A DNA stretch of 11,555 nucleotides from VBAS01 sp035292525 (GTDB taxonomy: Bacteria > Bacteroidota > Bacteroidia > Chitinophagales > Chitinophagaceae): contig DATDPZ010000101.1 in NCBI GenBank assembly GCA_035292525.1, forward strand, positions 1 through 11,555, written 5' to 3'. Below are positions 1 through 6,544 of the stretch, in pieces (position 1 is the stretch's first letter; every line of letters starts with the position of its first letter). The notes beneath the pieces were generated by a model. That model searched no databases. It was not told the DNA's origin and saw only the letters and a program-made list of their open reading frames with translations. Both the position numbers and the translations under genes were made by a program.

Positions 1-156
1 ACCGCCAACCAGTTTTTTATAACCGATTCGGTAAAGCATTTTCTCCGCGGAGCCTTGTATTTTGATGCTACACCCAATGAAGATTCCTTGTCTATTGTAA
101 ATGATTTTCTGAAGAAAGATCTGCTACACCTGATCAATACATTGAAGTGGAAATAA
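1..156 (+). CDS. gldD: Gliding motility lipoprotein GldD-like, C-terminal end (partial)
   Basis: An open frame runs from the window edge to a TAA at 154-156 and gives the last 51 residues of a protein. The tail contains the string FFITDSVKHFLRGALYF and ends in LKWK. I recognise this as the conserved C-terminus of GldD, an outer-membrane lipoprotein needed for gliding motility and type IX secretion in Bacteroidota. The lipobox and main domain lie outside the window, so only the family call can be made. A 65-bp A+T-rich gap separates it from the next gene, which appears to have its own -7 promoter element. The identification rests on memory of the family tail and not on a search. Confidence 0.72.
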   Translation, partial: TANQFFITDSVKHFLRGALYFDATPNEDSLSIVNDFLKKDLLHLINTLKWK

Positions 157-207
157 AATAAAAATTTAATTATAAAACAACCGGTGATCAGTAGGAATAA
201 AACTGTT

Positions 208-215
208 TAAATTTG
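208..215 (+). promoter_or_regulatory. Bacteroidota -7 promoter element before the DUF3109 gene
   Basis: TAAATTTG matches the Bacteroidota -7 consensus TAnnTTTG at every fixed position. It ends only 6 nt before the ATG at 222, so transcription would start at or next to the start codon and the mRNA would be leaderless or nearly so. I see no convincing TTG/TTTG -33 element at the expected distance, which lowers confidence. Confidence 0.5.
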
Positions 216-221
216 TACACT

Positions 222-833
222 ATGATAGTGATTGATAAAATGCTGATCAGCGATGATATAGTGGAAAAACAATTTGTTTGTGATCTTTCTAAATGCAAAG
301 GCGGTTGTTGCGAGGATGGCGATGCTGGCGCCCCGCTGGACGATGAAGAACTTAATATTGTTATTGAAACGTATGAAAAGATCAAACCCTATCTCTCTGA
401 AGCTTCGGTTAAGGAAATAGAAAAAAAAGGAAAATTTGTTTATGACCGGGAATTTGGCTGGGTTACACCTACCCTGGAAAGCGATAATGAGATCTGTGTT
501 TATGGAACCAGGGGAAAAAGCGGCATAATAAAATGTGCTTTTGAGCAGGCGTACAACGATGGGCTCATTCCATGGAAAAAACCAATCAGTTGTCATCTCT
601 ATCCCATTATTGCCAAAAAAGGGAAACATGGTGACTACGAAAAAGTAAATTATGAACCCCGGGAAAAGCTTTGCAGCCCCGCCTGTACGCTGGGAGAAAA
701 ACTCAAAGTCCGGACCTATGAATTTTTAAAAGAACCCTTGATTAGAAAATACGGGGAAGAATTTTATATGGCGCTGGACAAAGCAGCAAAAGAATATTTT
801 TCAGAAAAAGAGTGTGTCTCAGTAAACAGTTAA
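222..833 (+). CDS. DUF3109 family cysteine-cluster protein
   Basis: A 203-residue protein that I recognise as DUF3109, a family common in Bacteroidota and related to the YkgJ-type zinc/iron-binding cysteine clusters. The N-terminal signature is FVCDLSKCKGGCC, with Cys20, 25, 29 and 30. Further cysteines fall at 92, 105, 124 (in ISCHLYPI), 151 and 155 (CSPAC), a spacing that suggests a metal or Fe-S site; this is inference from the family. The biochemical role is unknown. There is no signal peptide or membrane segment, so it is probably cytoplasmic. I chose the ATG at 222 because family members begin with M-hydrophobic-x-ID. The in-frame TTG at 213 is the last part of the -7 promoter element and is an unlikely start. 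LutB follows after 36 nt but has its own promoter-like element. Confidence 0.85.
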   Translation: MIVIDKMLISDDIVEKQFVCDLSKCKGGCCEDGDAGAPLDDEELNIVIETYEKIKPYLSEASVKEIEKKGKFVYDREFGWVTPTLESDNEICVYGTRGKSGIIKCAFEQAYNDGLIPWKKPISCHLYPIIAKKGKHGDYEKVNYEPREKLCSPACTLGEKLKVRTYEFLKEPLIRKYGEEFYMALDKAAKEYFSEKECVSVNS

Positions 834-857
834 AGCAATTACCTTTTAAACTATATC

Positions 858-865
858 TATATTTG
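858..865 (+). promoter_or_regulatory. Bacteroidota -7 promoter element before lutB
   Basis: TATATTTG is a perfect TAnnTTTG match. It ends 4 nt before the lutB ATG at 870, again predicting a leaderless or nearly leaderless transcript. No clear -33 TTG is visible at the right distance. Confidence 0.5.
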
Positions 866-869
866 TAAT

Positions 870-2249
870 ATGTCTGAGCAAAGCCAGTCATTTCTTGCCA
901 AGAGTACGGTTAAAGCTGCTGACAAAGAGCACCGGCGCAAAATCAATTTTAATATTAATAAGTACAACACGGTTGTACCCAGGGGAAAAGAACAATTCAG
1001 CAATGTCAACCTGGCAAGAGAAAAAGCAAAAAACATTAAATGGAAATCACTGGAGAATCTTGATAAGCAACTGGAAGATTTTGAAGCTGTAATAAGCAGG
1101 AAAGGTGCAAAGGTTATCTGGGCAGAAAATAGTCAGCAGGCACTTGATGCCATTGGAAAAATTTGTGCAGAGAAAAATTGCAAAATGGTTGTGAAGAGTA
1201 AAAGTATGGTGACAGAAGAAATTCACCTGAATAATTTTTTGGAAAAGCAGGGTATTCAAAGTGTGGAAACTGATCTCGGCGAATTTATTCAGCAACTTGA
1301 TGGCGAACCACCTTATCACATAGTAACACCGGCCATGCATAAGAGCAAAGAAGATGTTGCCAAACTGTTTGCGGAAAAATTAGGCACTGATCCAAAATTA
1401 ACACCTGAGCAATTAACGCTGGTGGCAAGGGAAAAACTAAGAGAAAAATATACAGAAGCTGAAGTAGGTATTACTGGTGCAAATTTTATAATTGCCGATA
1501 TTGGTGGAATTGCCATTACAGAAAATGAAGGAAATGCCAGGCTGAGTTGCAGTATGCCAAAAACACATATCGTTGTTGCAGGTATTGAAAAAATGATTCC
1601 TTCCATTACGGATCTGGGATTGTTCTGGCCTTTACTATCAACATTCGGTACAGGTCAGAAAATCACTACTTATAATACAATAGTTACCGGCCCCAAACAG
1701 GAAGGAGAAACAGATGGCCCTGAAGAAATGTATGTGATTCTGCTTGATAATGGCCGAACAAAAATTCTGGCCAGTGAAAAACAAAGAGAAAGTTTATACT
1801 GCATCCGCTGTGGTGCCTGCCTGAATGCCTGCCCGGTTTATAAAAATATTGGCGGACATGCTTATGAAACAACCTATAGCGGACCCATCGGGTCAGTTAT
1901 CACTCCGCATTTAAAAGAAATGGGAGAATGGAAACATCTTAGTTATGCTTCTTCTCTTTGTGGCAACTGCACAGAAGTGTGTGCAGTGAAAATTAACCTG
2001 CATGAATTGTTGCTGGAGAACAGGCATGAAGCAGTGGATGAAGGCCATAGTGTTTATATGGAAAGAATGGGTTGGAAAATGTGGAAGATAGCCATGTTAC
2101 GACGCAGCTTTATGGACCTGGGCAACAGTAAAATAAAAAACTGGTTGGTAAATAAATTGTTGAAAGGCTGGAAAGAAAACAGGACTGAAATGGATTTTCC
2201 GAAAAAATCTTTCAACCAGCTTTGGAAAGAGAAATATGGGAACAGGTAA
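870..2249 (+). CDS. lutB: LutB-type lactate utilisation protein (LUD domain plus 4Fe-4S ferredoxin domain)
   Basis: A 459-residue LutB/LldF-family protein, the iron-sulfur subunit of the LutABC complex that oxidises L-lactate to pyruvate in the cytoplasm. Residues about 70-300 form the LUD domain, with the family string ITGANFIIADIGGIAITENEG near 201-221. A ferredoxin-like part follows: C311-x2-C314-x2-C317-x3-C321-P for the first cluster, then YSGPIGSVITP, then C364-x2-C367-x3-C371. The second cluster reads CAVKI, where I would expect CPVKI. Length fits the family. No lutA or lutC is present here, so its partners must be elsewhere if the pathway works. The ATG at 870 is placed just after the promoter-like element. 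The next gene starts 16 nt downstream and is probably co-transcribed. Confidence 0.88.
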   Translation: MSEQSQSFLAKSTVKAADKEHRRKINFNINKYNTVVPRGKEQFSNVNLAREKAKNIKWKSLENLDKQLEDFEAVISRKGAKVIWAENSQQALDAIGKICAEKNCKMVVKSKSMVTEEIHLNNFLEKQGIQSVETDLGEFIQQLDGEPPYHIVTPAMHKSKEDVAKLFAEKLGTDPKLTPEQLTLVAREKLREKYTEAEVGITGANFIIADIGGIAITENEGNARLSCSMPKTHIVVAGIEKMIPSITDLGLFWPLLSTFGTGQKITTYNTIVTGPKQEGETDGPEEMYVILLDNGRTKILASEKQRESLYCIRCGACLNACPVYKNIGGHAYETTYSGPIGSVITPHLKEMGEWKHLSYASSLCGNCTEVCAVKINLHELLLENRHEAVDEGHSVYMERMGWKMWKIAMLRRSFMDLGNSKIKNWLVNKLLKGWKENRTEMDFPKKSFNQLWKEKYGNR

Positions 2250-2265
2250 TTATCTTCATTGCGTG

Positions 2266-3558
2266 ATGATTTACGCAAATACAGTTACTCCACGACTTCA
2301 ATATATAACTGACTTTATTGGAAAAGAGATTTGTGGGAAAGCATTTGATTTAACTTCTGACAGGGAAACTTTCAAAAATTATACTGGGCCTAAAATTAAC
2401 TACAGCAATCTGGATATTCCGGATTGTCAATTATCAATTATCAATTGTCCATTGCTTTTTGAAACAGGAATAAGAAAGCAGGAGACTGAATGTTTTACCA
2501 CCAATAACTTCAAAGCTTTTTTTAAAACCGGCGGGGATTATCCCTTCGACATCTTTGCTGCTTCATTCTATCTGCTTAGTCGTTACGAAGAATATCTTCC
2601 GCATAGTAAGGACCTATATGGACGCTATGCTCATGAAAATTCCCTGGCTTTCAAAGAAGGGTTTTTAAATCTTCCCCTGGTAAATATCTGGCTGGTTGAT
2701 TTTAAAAAAGTGTTAATAGAAAAATTTCCTTCACTCACTATTCACTATTCGCCATTCACATTTCAGCCTACCTACGATATAGATGAAGCTTATGCCTATA
2801 AGTATAAAGGTTTTTTAAAAACAATGGGCGGAGCTGTCAGAACTATGGTCCATGGTCAATGGTCCATGGTCAGTGAAAGAAGGAAAGTGATTTCCGGAAA
2901 AACCAAAGATCCCTACGATTCCTACAAGTGGATGGACGAGCTGCATCAAAAACATAACCTGCAGCCAGTTTATTTTTTTCATGTAGCTGAAGCAAATGGC
3001 AAATATGATAAAAACATATTGCCTTCACATCCTGCCATGAAGGAATTGATAAGACAGCATGCTGAAAAATATCCAATTGGCTTACATCCATCCTGGCAAA
3101 GTGGTGATGATGAAAGTTTGTTGAGCAAAGAATTAAAAACTTTTGAGAATATTACCGGAAAAAAAATTACTTCATCCCGTCAACATTATGTACGGTTCAC
3201 TTTACCACAAACATTTTGCAATTTAATTGATGCAGGCATTACAAATGATTATTCTATGGGCTATGGCAGTATCAATGGATTCCGTGCTTCCGTGGCATCT
3301 TCTTTTTTCTGGTATGATCTGGAAAAAGAAGAAACTACTTCGTTATTACTTCATCCATTCTGTTATATGGAAGCCAATTCTTTCTATGAACAAAAATATT
3401 CTGCGCAGCAGGCATTGGAAGAAATGCAATATTATTATCATATAGTGAAATCAGTGAACGGAACATTTATCAGCATCTGGCATAACTCATTTCTGGGAAC
3501 GGAAAAAAGATTTACAGGATGGAGAGAAGTGTATAAGGAATTTATTTCTGGAAAGTAA
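2266..3558 (+). CDS. Polysaccharide deacetylase-like family protein
   Basis: A 430-residue protein resembling Bacteroidota proteins annotated as polysaccharide deacetylase family, with an N-terminal domain of unknown function (about 1-165) and a deacetylase/GH57-like barrel after it. Possible metal and catalytic residues are D171 and D173 in TYDIDEAY, H274 in GLHPSW, H307 in RQHY, H363 in LLHPF and H406 in WHNS; their roles are inferred. No signal peptide is seen, so a cytoplasmic role in envelope or exopolysaccharide metabolism is a guess. I chose the ATG at 2266 because MIYANTVTPRLQYI looks like the natural N-terminus. An ATG at 2236 would overlap lutB. Three heptanucleotide repeat tracts are translated within the gene (about residues 53-63, 157-166 and 193-202), and a fourth overlaps the stop codon. 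Confidence 0.72.
   Translation: MIYANTVTPRLQYITDFIGKEICGKAFDLTSDRETFKNYTGPKINYSNLDIPDCQLSIINCPLLFETGIRKQETECFTTNNFKAFFKTGGDYPFDIFAASFYLLSRYEEYLPHSKDLYGRYAHENSLAFKEGFLNLPLVNIWLVDFKKVLIEKFPSLTIHYSPFTFQPTYDIDEAYAYKYKGFLKTMGGAVRTMVHGQWSMVSERRKVISGKTKDPYDSYKWMDELHQKHNLQPVYFFHVAEANGKYDKNILPSHPAMKELIRQHAEKYPIGLHPSWQSGDDESLLSKELKTFENITGKKITSSRQHYVRFTLPQTFCNLIDAGITNDYSMGYGSINGFRASVASSFFWYDLEKEETTSLLLHPFCYMEANSFYEQKYSAQQALEEMQYYYHIVKSVNGTFISIWHNSFLGTEKRFTGWREVYKEFISGK
2424..2454 (+). repeat. Heptanucleotide tandem repeat tract 1 (translated)
   Basis: Four consecutive 7-mers read TTGTCAA, TTATCAA, TTATCAA, TTGTCCA, followed by a further TTG. The tract lies in frame within the deacetylase-like gene and encodes about CQLSIINCPL. 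Confidence 0.75.
2734..2761 (+). repeat. Heptanucleotide tandem repeat tract 2 (translated)
   Basis: Four 7-mers read CTCACTA, TTCACTA, TTCGCCA, TTCACAT inside the deacetylase-like gene. They are translated as part of SLTIHYSPFTF, immediately before the presumed catalytic TYDID strand. Confidence 0.7.
2844..2871 (+). repeat. Heptanucleotide tandem repeat tract 3 (translated)
   Basis: Four 7-mers read TATGGTC, CATGGTC, AATGGTC, CATGGTC inside the deacetylase-like gene. They encode about TMVHGQWSMV, in a stretch that looks like a loop after the TYDID strand. Confidence 0.8.
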
Positions 3559-3578
3559 ATGGAGAGTGGTGAATGGAA
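3558..3578 (+). repeat. Degenerate heptanucleotide repeat tract 4 at the gene end
   Basis: Three degenerate 7-mers (AATGGAG, AGTGGTG, AATGGAA) begin at the last base of the deacetylase-like stop codon. Read on the minus strand they resemble the TTCAC-type units of tract 2. Confidence 0.45.
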
Positions 3579-3598
3579 TAAGGAGTTTGGAATTAGGC

Positions 3599-3684
3599 TA
3601 TTAGAAAATTTGTATAGGTCATCCCCTTCAAAGGAGGCCCGCCCGTACCGGTACGGACGGAGGGGGGGGTAGAGACTTCTAATA
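3599..3684. repeat. 86-bp inverted-repeat element in the convergent gap, possible bidirectional terminator
   Basis: The outer arms TATTAGAA (3599-3606) and TTCTAATA (3677-3684) are perfect inverted repeats. Inside lie C-rich (3623-3626) and G-rich (3662-3669) tracts and a perfect 14-nt palindrome, CCGTACCGGTACGG (3643-3656). AATTA occurs just outside both ends (3591-3595 and 3687-3691), but in A+T-rich DNA this is weak evidence for a target duplication. The element sits between the convergent 3' ends of the deacetylase-like gene and eamA. It could be a MITE-like or REP-like repeat, a transcription terminator, or both. The rest of the 3559-3790 gap shows no credible gene. Confidence 0.6.
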
Positions 3685-3790
3685 AAAATTATGCGAAAAG
3701 GGTGGGTAAAAAGCAGAATAGAATTACAGAAAGTACAAGGGAACGTCGCAAGGGATGTTGAAATGAATTACTATTGTTGGCTAAAAAAAA

Positions 3791-4801
3791 TCAAACTCCT
3801 TCCGGTTCAGGTTGCTCCACCGTAGTAATTTTATACGCTTTATTTACCAGATAAACTCCTAGCAGCGTAACCAAACCACCAATGGCTAAATAAACAGTGA
3901 GTCGTTCGTCAAAGATAAGTGAGCCAAGTACGACTGCCACTATCGGATTAATATAAGCATAAATAGATGCCTGTTCGGTGGGCAGGTTTTGCAACGCATA
4001 CAGGTAACAGATAAAAGCAATGAAAGAACCAAAAATAACCAGGTAAGCAATAGCTGCCCATGATTGCCATGGAATGGCAGTTAGGCTTACAGCTCTTCCT
4101 GTGGCAATGGAAAAAGCATAAAGGACAATTCCACTGATGAGCATTTGAATACCCAGGCTGAAATAGGGATTAAAATAAGTGGCTTGCTTTTTTGTGTACA
4201 GCGTAGCAATGGCCCAGGTCCAGGTGGCGATAAAAGAAAATAAAATTCCCAATTGAAATTTTGTGTTCAGAAAATCATGCAGGTGATCGTAAAAAATTAC
4301 CATCACTCCGCCAAAACCAAACAGCAATCCTATTATTGCTTTCACCGGTATTTTGTCTTTGGCAATAAAGAGGCCAATCACCACCAACCATAACGGGAAT
4401 ATAGCACCTATAATGGCGGCAAGGCCGGCAGAAACATTATACTGTAGAGCCAGGGTACTAAGCCCATTGCTGAGAATGAAATTCAGCAGACTAAGTATAA
4501 GGATGGGGATCCATTCTTTTCCTTTTGGCAATGCAGCTTTCTTAAATAAAAAATAACCCACATAGAAAATACCTGCCAGTAATTGCCGGATACCTGCTAA
4601 TTGTAAAGCATCCGGAATATGTTTCACTCCTTCTTTACTTGCCAGCCAGGTAGTGCCCCATAAAAAGCAAACCAGGGAAAGTGCAAAAATTGCTTTGGCT
4701 CTGGTCCCTTTTTTGCGAATGGTCAAAGGATTCAGTACCGATAAACTTTTAATAGCACCGGCTGATTGAGAAAGTCTTTTATGAAAATCTATTAATGGCA
4801 T
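3791..4801 (-). CDS. EamA/DMT-family transporter
   Basis: A 336-residue integral membrane protein of the drug/metabolite transporter superfamily, with two EamA repeats giving about ten membrane segments. The first segment carries the typical ALSLVCFLWGTTWLASKEG, and the second half has PTEQASIYAYINPIVAVVLGSLIFDE, a strong EamA C-terminal signature. The substrate is unknown; relatives export amino acids or metabolites across the inner membrane. About 35 polar residues precede the first membrane segment, longer than usual for the family. No later in-frame ATG exists before the helix, but a TTG in LNPLTIRKKG could be the real start. The gene follows purH on the same strand after a 93-bp gap filled by a repeat element. 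A short T-rich run follows the stop on the minus strand. Confidence 0.88.
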   Translation of the reverse strand: MPLIDFHKRLSQSAGAIKSLSVLNPLTIRKKGTRAKAIFALSLVCFLWGTTWLASKEGVKHIPDALQLAGIRQLLAGIFYVGYFLFKKAALPKGKEWIPILILSLLNFILSNGLSTLALQYNVSAGLAAIIGAIFPLWLVVIGLFIAKDKIPVKAIIGLLFGFGGVMVIFYDHLHDFLNTKFQLGILFSFIATWTWAIATLYTKKQATYFNPYFSLGIQMLISGIVLYAFSIATGRAVSLTAIPWQSWAAIAYLVIFGSFIAFICYLYALQNLPTEQASIYAYINPIVAVVLGSLIFDERLTVYLAIGGLVTLLGVYLVNKAYKITTVEQPEPEGV

Positions 4802-4802
4802 A

Positions 4803-4900
4803 CCATCTAAATCTCACTAAAGTGAGACTTAACAGGTTTAAAATTTGAAAAATTTTCTGATTAAAGAACTTTTTCTTAATCCCCCTTTAGGGGTTTAGTG
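4803..4900. repeat. Inverted-repeat element with hairpin ends filling the purH-eamA gap
   Basis: The left arm contains a perfect hairpin, TCTCACT-AA-AGTGAGA (4812-4827). The right arm contains CCCC-TTTA-GGGG (4882-4893 with an extra C before it). Read inward from each end the arms share one plan: CTAAA, a stem of varying sequence with an AA-containing loop, then A..TTAA. The stem bases differ between arms but each pairs within its own arm. The element occupies the whole gap, overlaps the purH stop codon (4895-4897), and places its left hairpin 11 nt upstream of the eamA ATG. It may be MITE-like or REP-like; no transposase is present. It is not a standard terminator because no U-run follows the stem on the minus strand. 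Confidence 0.6.
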
Positions 4901-6526
4901 CTTAAAGTGCCTCATCCCTGTCATCACCATTGCCAGTTTATTTTCCGCACAATATTCAATGGAATCTTTATCCCGAATGGAACCACCCGGCTGAATAAAT
5001 GCAGTGATACCGGCATCATGTCCGAGCTTCACACAATCATCAAATGGGAAGAAAGCATCACTGGCCATCACGGCGTTATTCAGATCAAAATGAAACTGCT
5101 TTGCTTTTTCAATTGCCTGCCGGAGGGAATCAATTCTGCTGGTTTGACCGCAACCCTTACCGATCAGTTGCTTATTTTTTACAAGAGCAATAGCGTTACT
5201 TTTTAAATGCTTGCAGACAATATTGGCAAATTTCAGATCATCCTTTTCTCCGGTAGTTGTTTCTCTTCCACCTGCTTCTTTCCATTCAGAAAAATTTCCT
5301 TCATCACTACCCTGGATTAATACACCATTCAGCAAAGAACGATGCATTTCATGCTTAAATCCTAACCCTTCCTCCTTATGCCTTAAAAGAATTCTGTTCT
5401 TTTTCGATTTTAGCACAGTCAATGCATCCTCATTAAATGCCGGAGTTATGAGTACTTCAAAAAATATTTCGTTGATGGCTTCTGCTGTGGTTTTATCAAT
5501 GGTTGTGTTGCAAACCAGTACACCACCAAAAGCAGATTCAGGATCGCCAGCCAAGGCTGCATCCCAGCTTTCTTTTACAGTTGACCGCTGTGCAACACCG
5601 CAAACATTGGTGTGTTTGATGATGGCAAAAATAGCCCCTTCACCCCCCGAATGGGGGATTTTAGAAGACACTGATAAGTTTGAACTGTTTGTTAGTGATG
5701 AGTTTTCAATTAGCTGGCTTTGTGTGTTAGCAAGCTCTCCCTTTGGGAGGGTTTGGGTGGGCCATTCTCTGATTAATTGAATAGCAGCATCCACATCTAC
5801 AAGATTATTATAAGAAAGTTCTTTTCCGTTCAACTGATCAAATAGCTCATTGAGATTTCCAAAGAAGGCTGCTTTCTGGTGAGGGTTTTCACCATAGCGC
5901 ATTGCTTTTTCTTCTTTGTTAAATGGCGTAGTCACAGAAAGCTTATGAAAATAATTTGAAATGGCAGTGTCGTAAGCAGTACATATATCAAATGCTTTTA
6001 TGGCAAATGTTCTTCTTTGTTCCAGCGATGTTTCTCCTTTTTGTTCATTCAATATTTTTTCCAGCAAAGAATAATCAGCTTTACCGGCTACCACGGTTAC
6101 GTCCCGATGATTCTTGGCTGCCCCCCTGATCATTGAAGGTCCGCCGATATCAATCTTTTCTATGATTGCTGTTTCATCATTTGTTGATGCAACCGTTTCT
6201 TCAAAAGGATACAGATCCACAATTACCAGATCAATTTCAGGAATATTGTATTGCTTCATCTCCGCTCTGTGTGTTTCATCATCTCTTTTACCTAAAATAC
6301 CTCCAAAAACTGACGGATGTAAAGTTTTTACTCTTCCACCAAGAATAGATGGATAGGACGTCAGGTTTTCAACGGGCATTACCCGGATGCCAAGTTTTTC
6401 AATAAAATTTTGTGTGCCACCGGTAGAGTAAATGCTGATACCGAGTTCTGATAACAATTTAACTATGGACTCAAGACCATCTTTGTAAAAAACAGAGATG
6501 AGGGCAGACTGAATTTTTTTGTTCAT
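4895..6526 (-). CDS. purH: Bifunctional AICAR formyltransferase/IMP cyclohydrolase with in-frame insertion
   Basis: PurH catalyses the last two steps of purine synthesis, AICAR to FAICAR to IMP, in the cytoplasm. The N-terminal MGS-like cyclohydrolase domain (about 1-190) shows STGGT (34-38), ILGGRVKTLHP (61-71) and YPFEE. The transformylase domain shows RYGENPHQ (210-217), the catalytic K304-H305 in IIKHTNVCG, DPESAFGG (328-335), SNAI and the C-terminal GMRHFKH. I start at the ATG at 6526 (MNKKIQSALISVFYKDGL). An upstream in-frame ATG adds only 22 spurious residues from the repeat-rich leader. The protein is 543 aa against about 505-515 usually. The excess is a Ser/Asn/Gly-rich segment (about 255-298) from a repeat element, ending six residues before the catalytic Lys. 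A promoter with both elements lies at the end of comEC. Confidence 0.93.
   Translation of the reverse strand: MNKKIQSALISVFYKDGLESIVKLLSELGISIYSTGGTQNFIEKLGIRVMPVENLTSYPSILGGRVKTLHPSVFGGILGKRDDETHRAEMKQYNIPEIDLVIVDLYPFEETVASTNDETAIIEKIDIGGPSMIRGAAKNHRDVTVVAGKADYSLLEKILNEQKGETSLEQRRTFAIKAFDICTAYDTAISNYFHKLSVTTPFNKEEKAMRYGENPHQKAAFFGNLNELFDQLNGKELSYNNLVDVDAAIQLIREWPTQTLPKGELANTQSQLIENSSLTNSSNLSVSSKIPHSGGEGAIFAIIKHTNVCGVAQRSTVKESWDAALAGDPESAFGGVLVCNTTIDKTTAEAINEIFFEVLITPAFNEDALTVLKSKKNRILLRHKEEGLGFKHEMHRSLLNGVLIQGSDEGNFSEWKEAGGRETTTGEKDDLKFANIVCKHLKSNAIALVKNKQLIGKGCGQTSRIDSLRQAIEKAKQFHFDLNNAVMASDAFFPFDDCVKLGHDAGITAFIQPGGSIRDKDSIEYCAENKLAMVMTGMRHFKH
5634..5763. repeat. In-frame hairpin-ended repeat element inside purH
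   Basis: About 130 bp with imperfect terminal inverted repeats beginning GCCC at each end. Each end carries its own small hairpin: CCCCC-GAAT-GGGGG at 5644-5657 and CTCCC-TTT-GGGAG at 5737-5749. The A+T-richer centre reads as low-complexity Ser/Asn/Leu codons on the purH strand, so the frame stays open. Boundaries are judged from where typical PurH sequence resumes (VDVDAAIQLIRE on one side, FAIIKHTN on the other) and may be off by a few bases. Confidence 0.7.
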
Positions 6527-6544
6527 GATTGAGTAAATTAGTAA

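Noticed and set aside
213..221. A TTG start for the DUF3109 protein.
   Set aside because: The TTG is the end of the -7 promoter box, and family members begin at the equivalent of the ATG at 222.
2236..2265. The earlier ATG for the deacetylase-like protein.
   Set aside because: It overlaps the lutB end and adds ten residues that do not fit the conserved N-terminus starting MIYANTVTPRLQ.
2424..2871. Spaced repeats that could suggest a CRISPR array.
   Set aside because: Units are 7 bp, tandem without spacers, and within an open coding frame; no cas genes are present.
3691..3825. A small plus-strand open frame of 44 codons in the convergent gap.
   Set aside because: It runs into the antisense of the eamA end, has no recognised similarity, and no promoter or start context supports it.
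4879..4895. The CCCC/GGGG hairpin after purH as a rho-independent terminator.
   Set aside because: On the minus strand the stem is followed by A-rich sequence, not a U-run, and the hairpin is better explained as one arm of the repeat element.
5211..5780. A long plus-strand open frame of 189 codons opposite purH.
   Set aside because: It lies wholly antisense to a confidently identified purH, is Ser/Pro-rich in a way typical of antisense translation, and has no recognisable domain.
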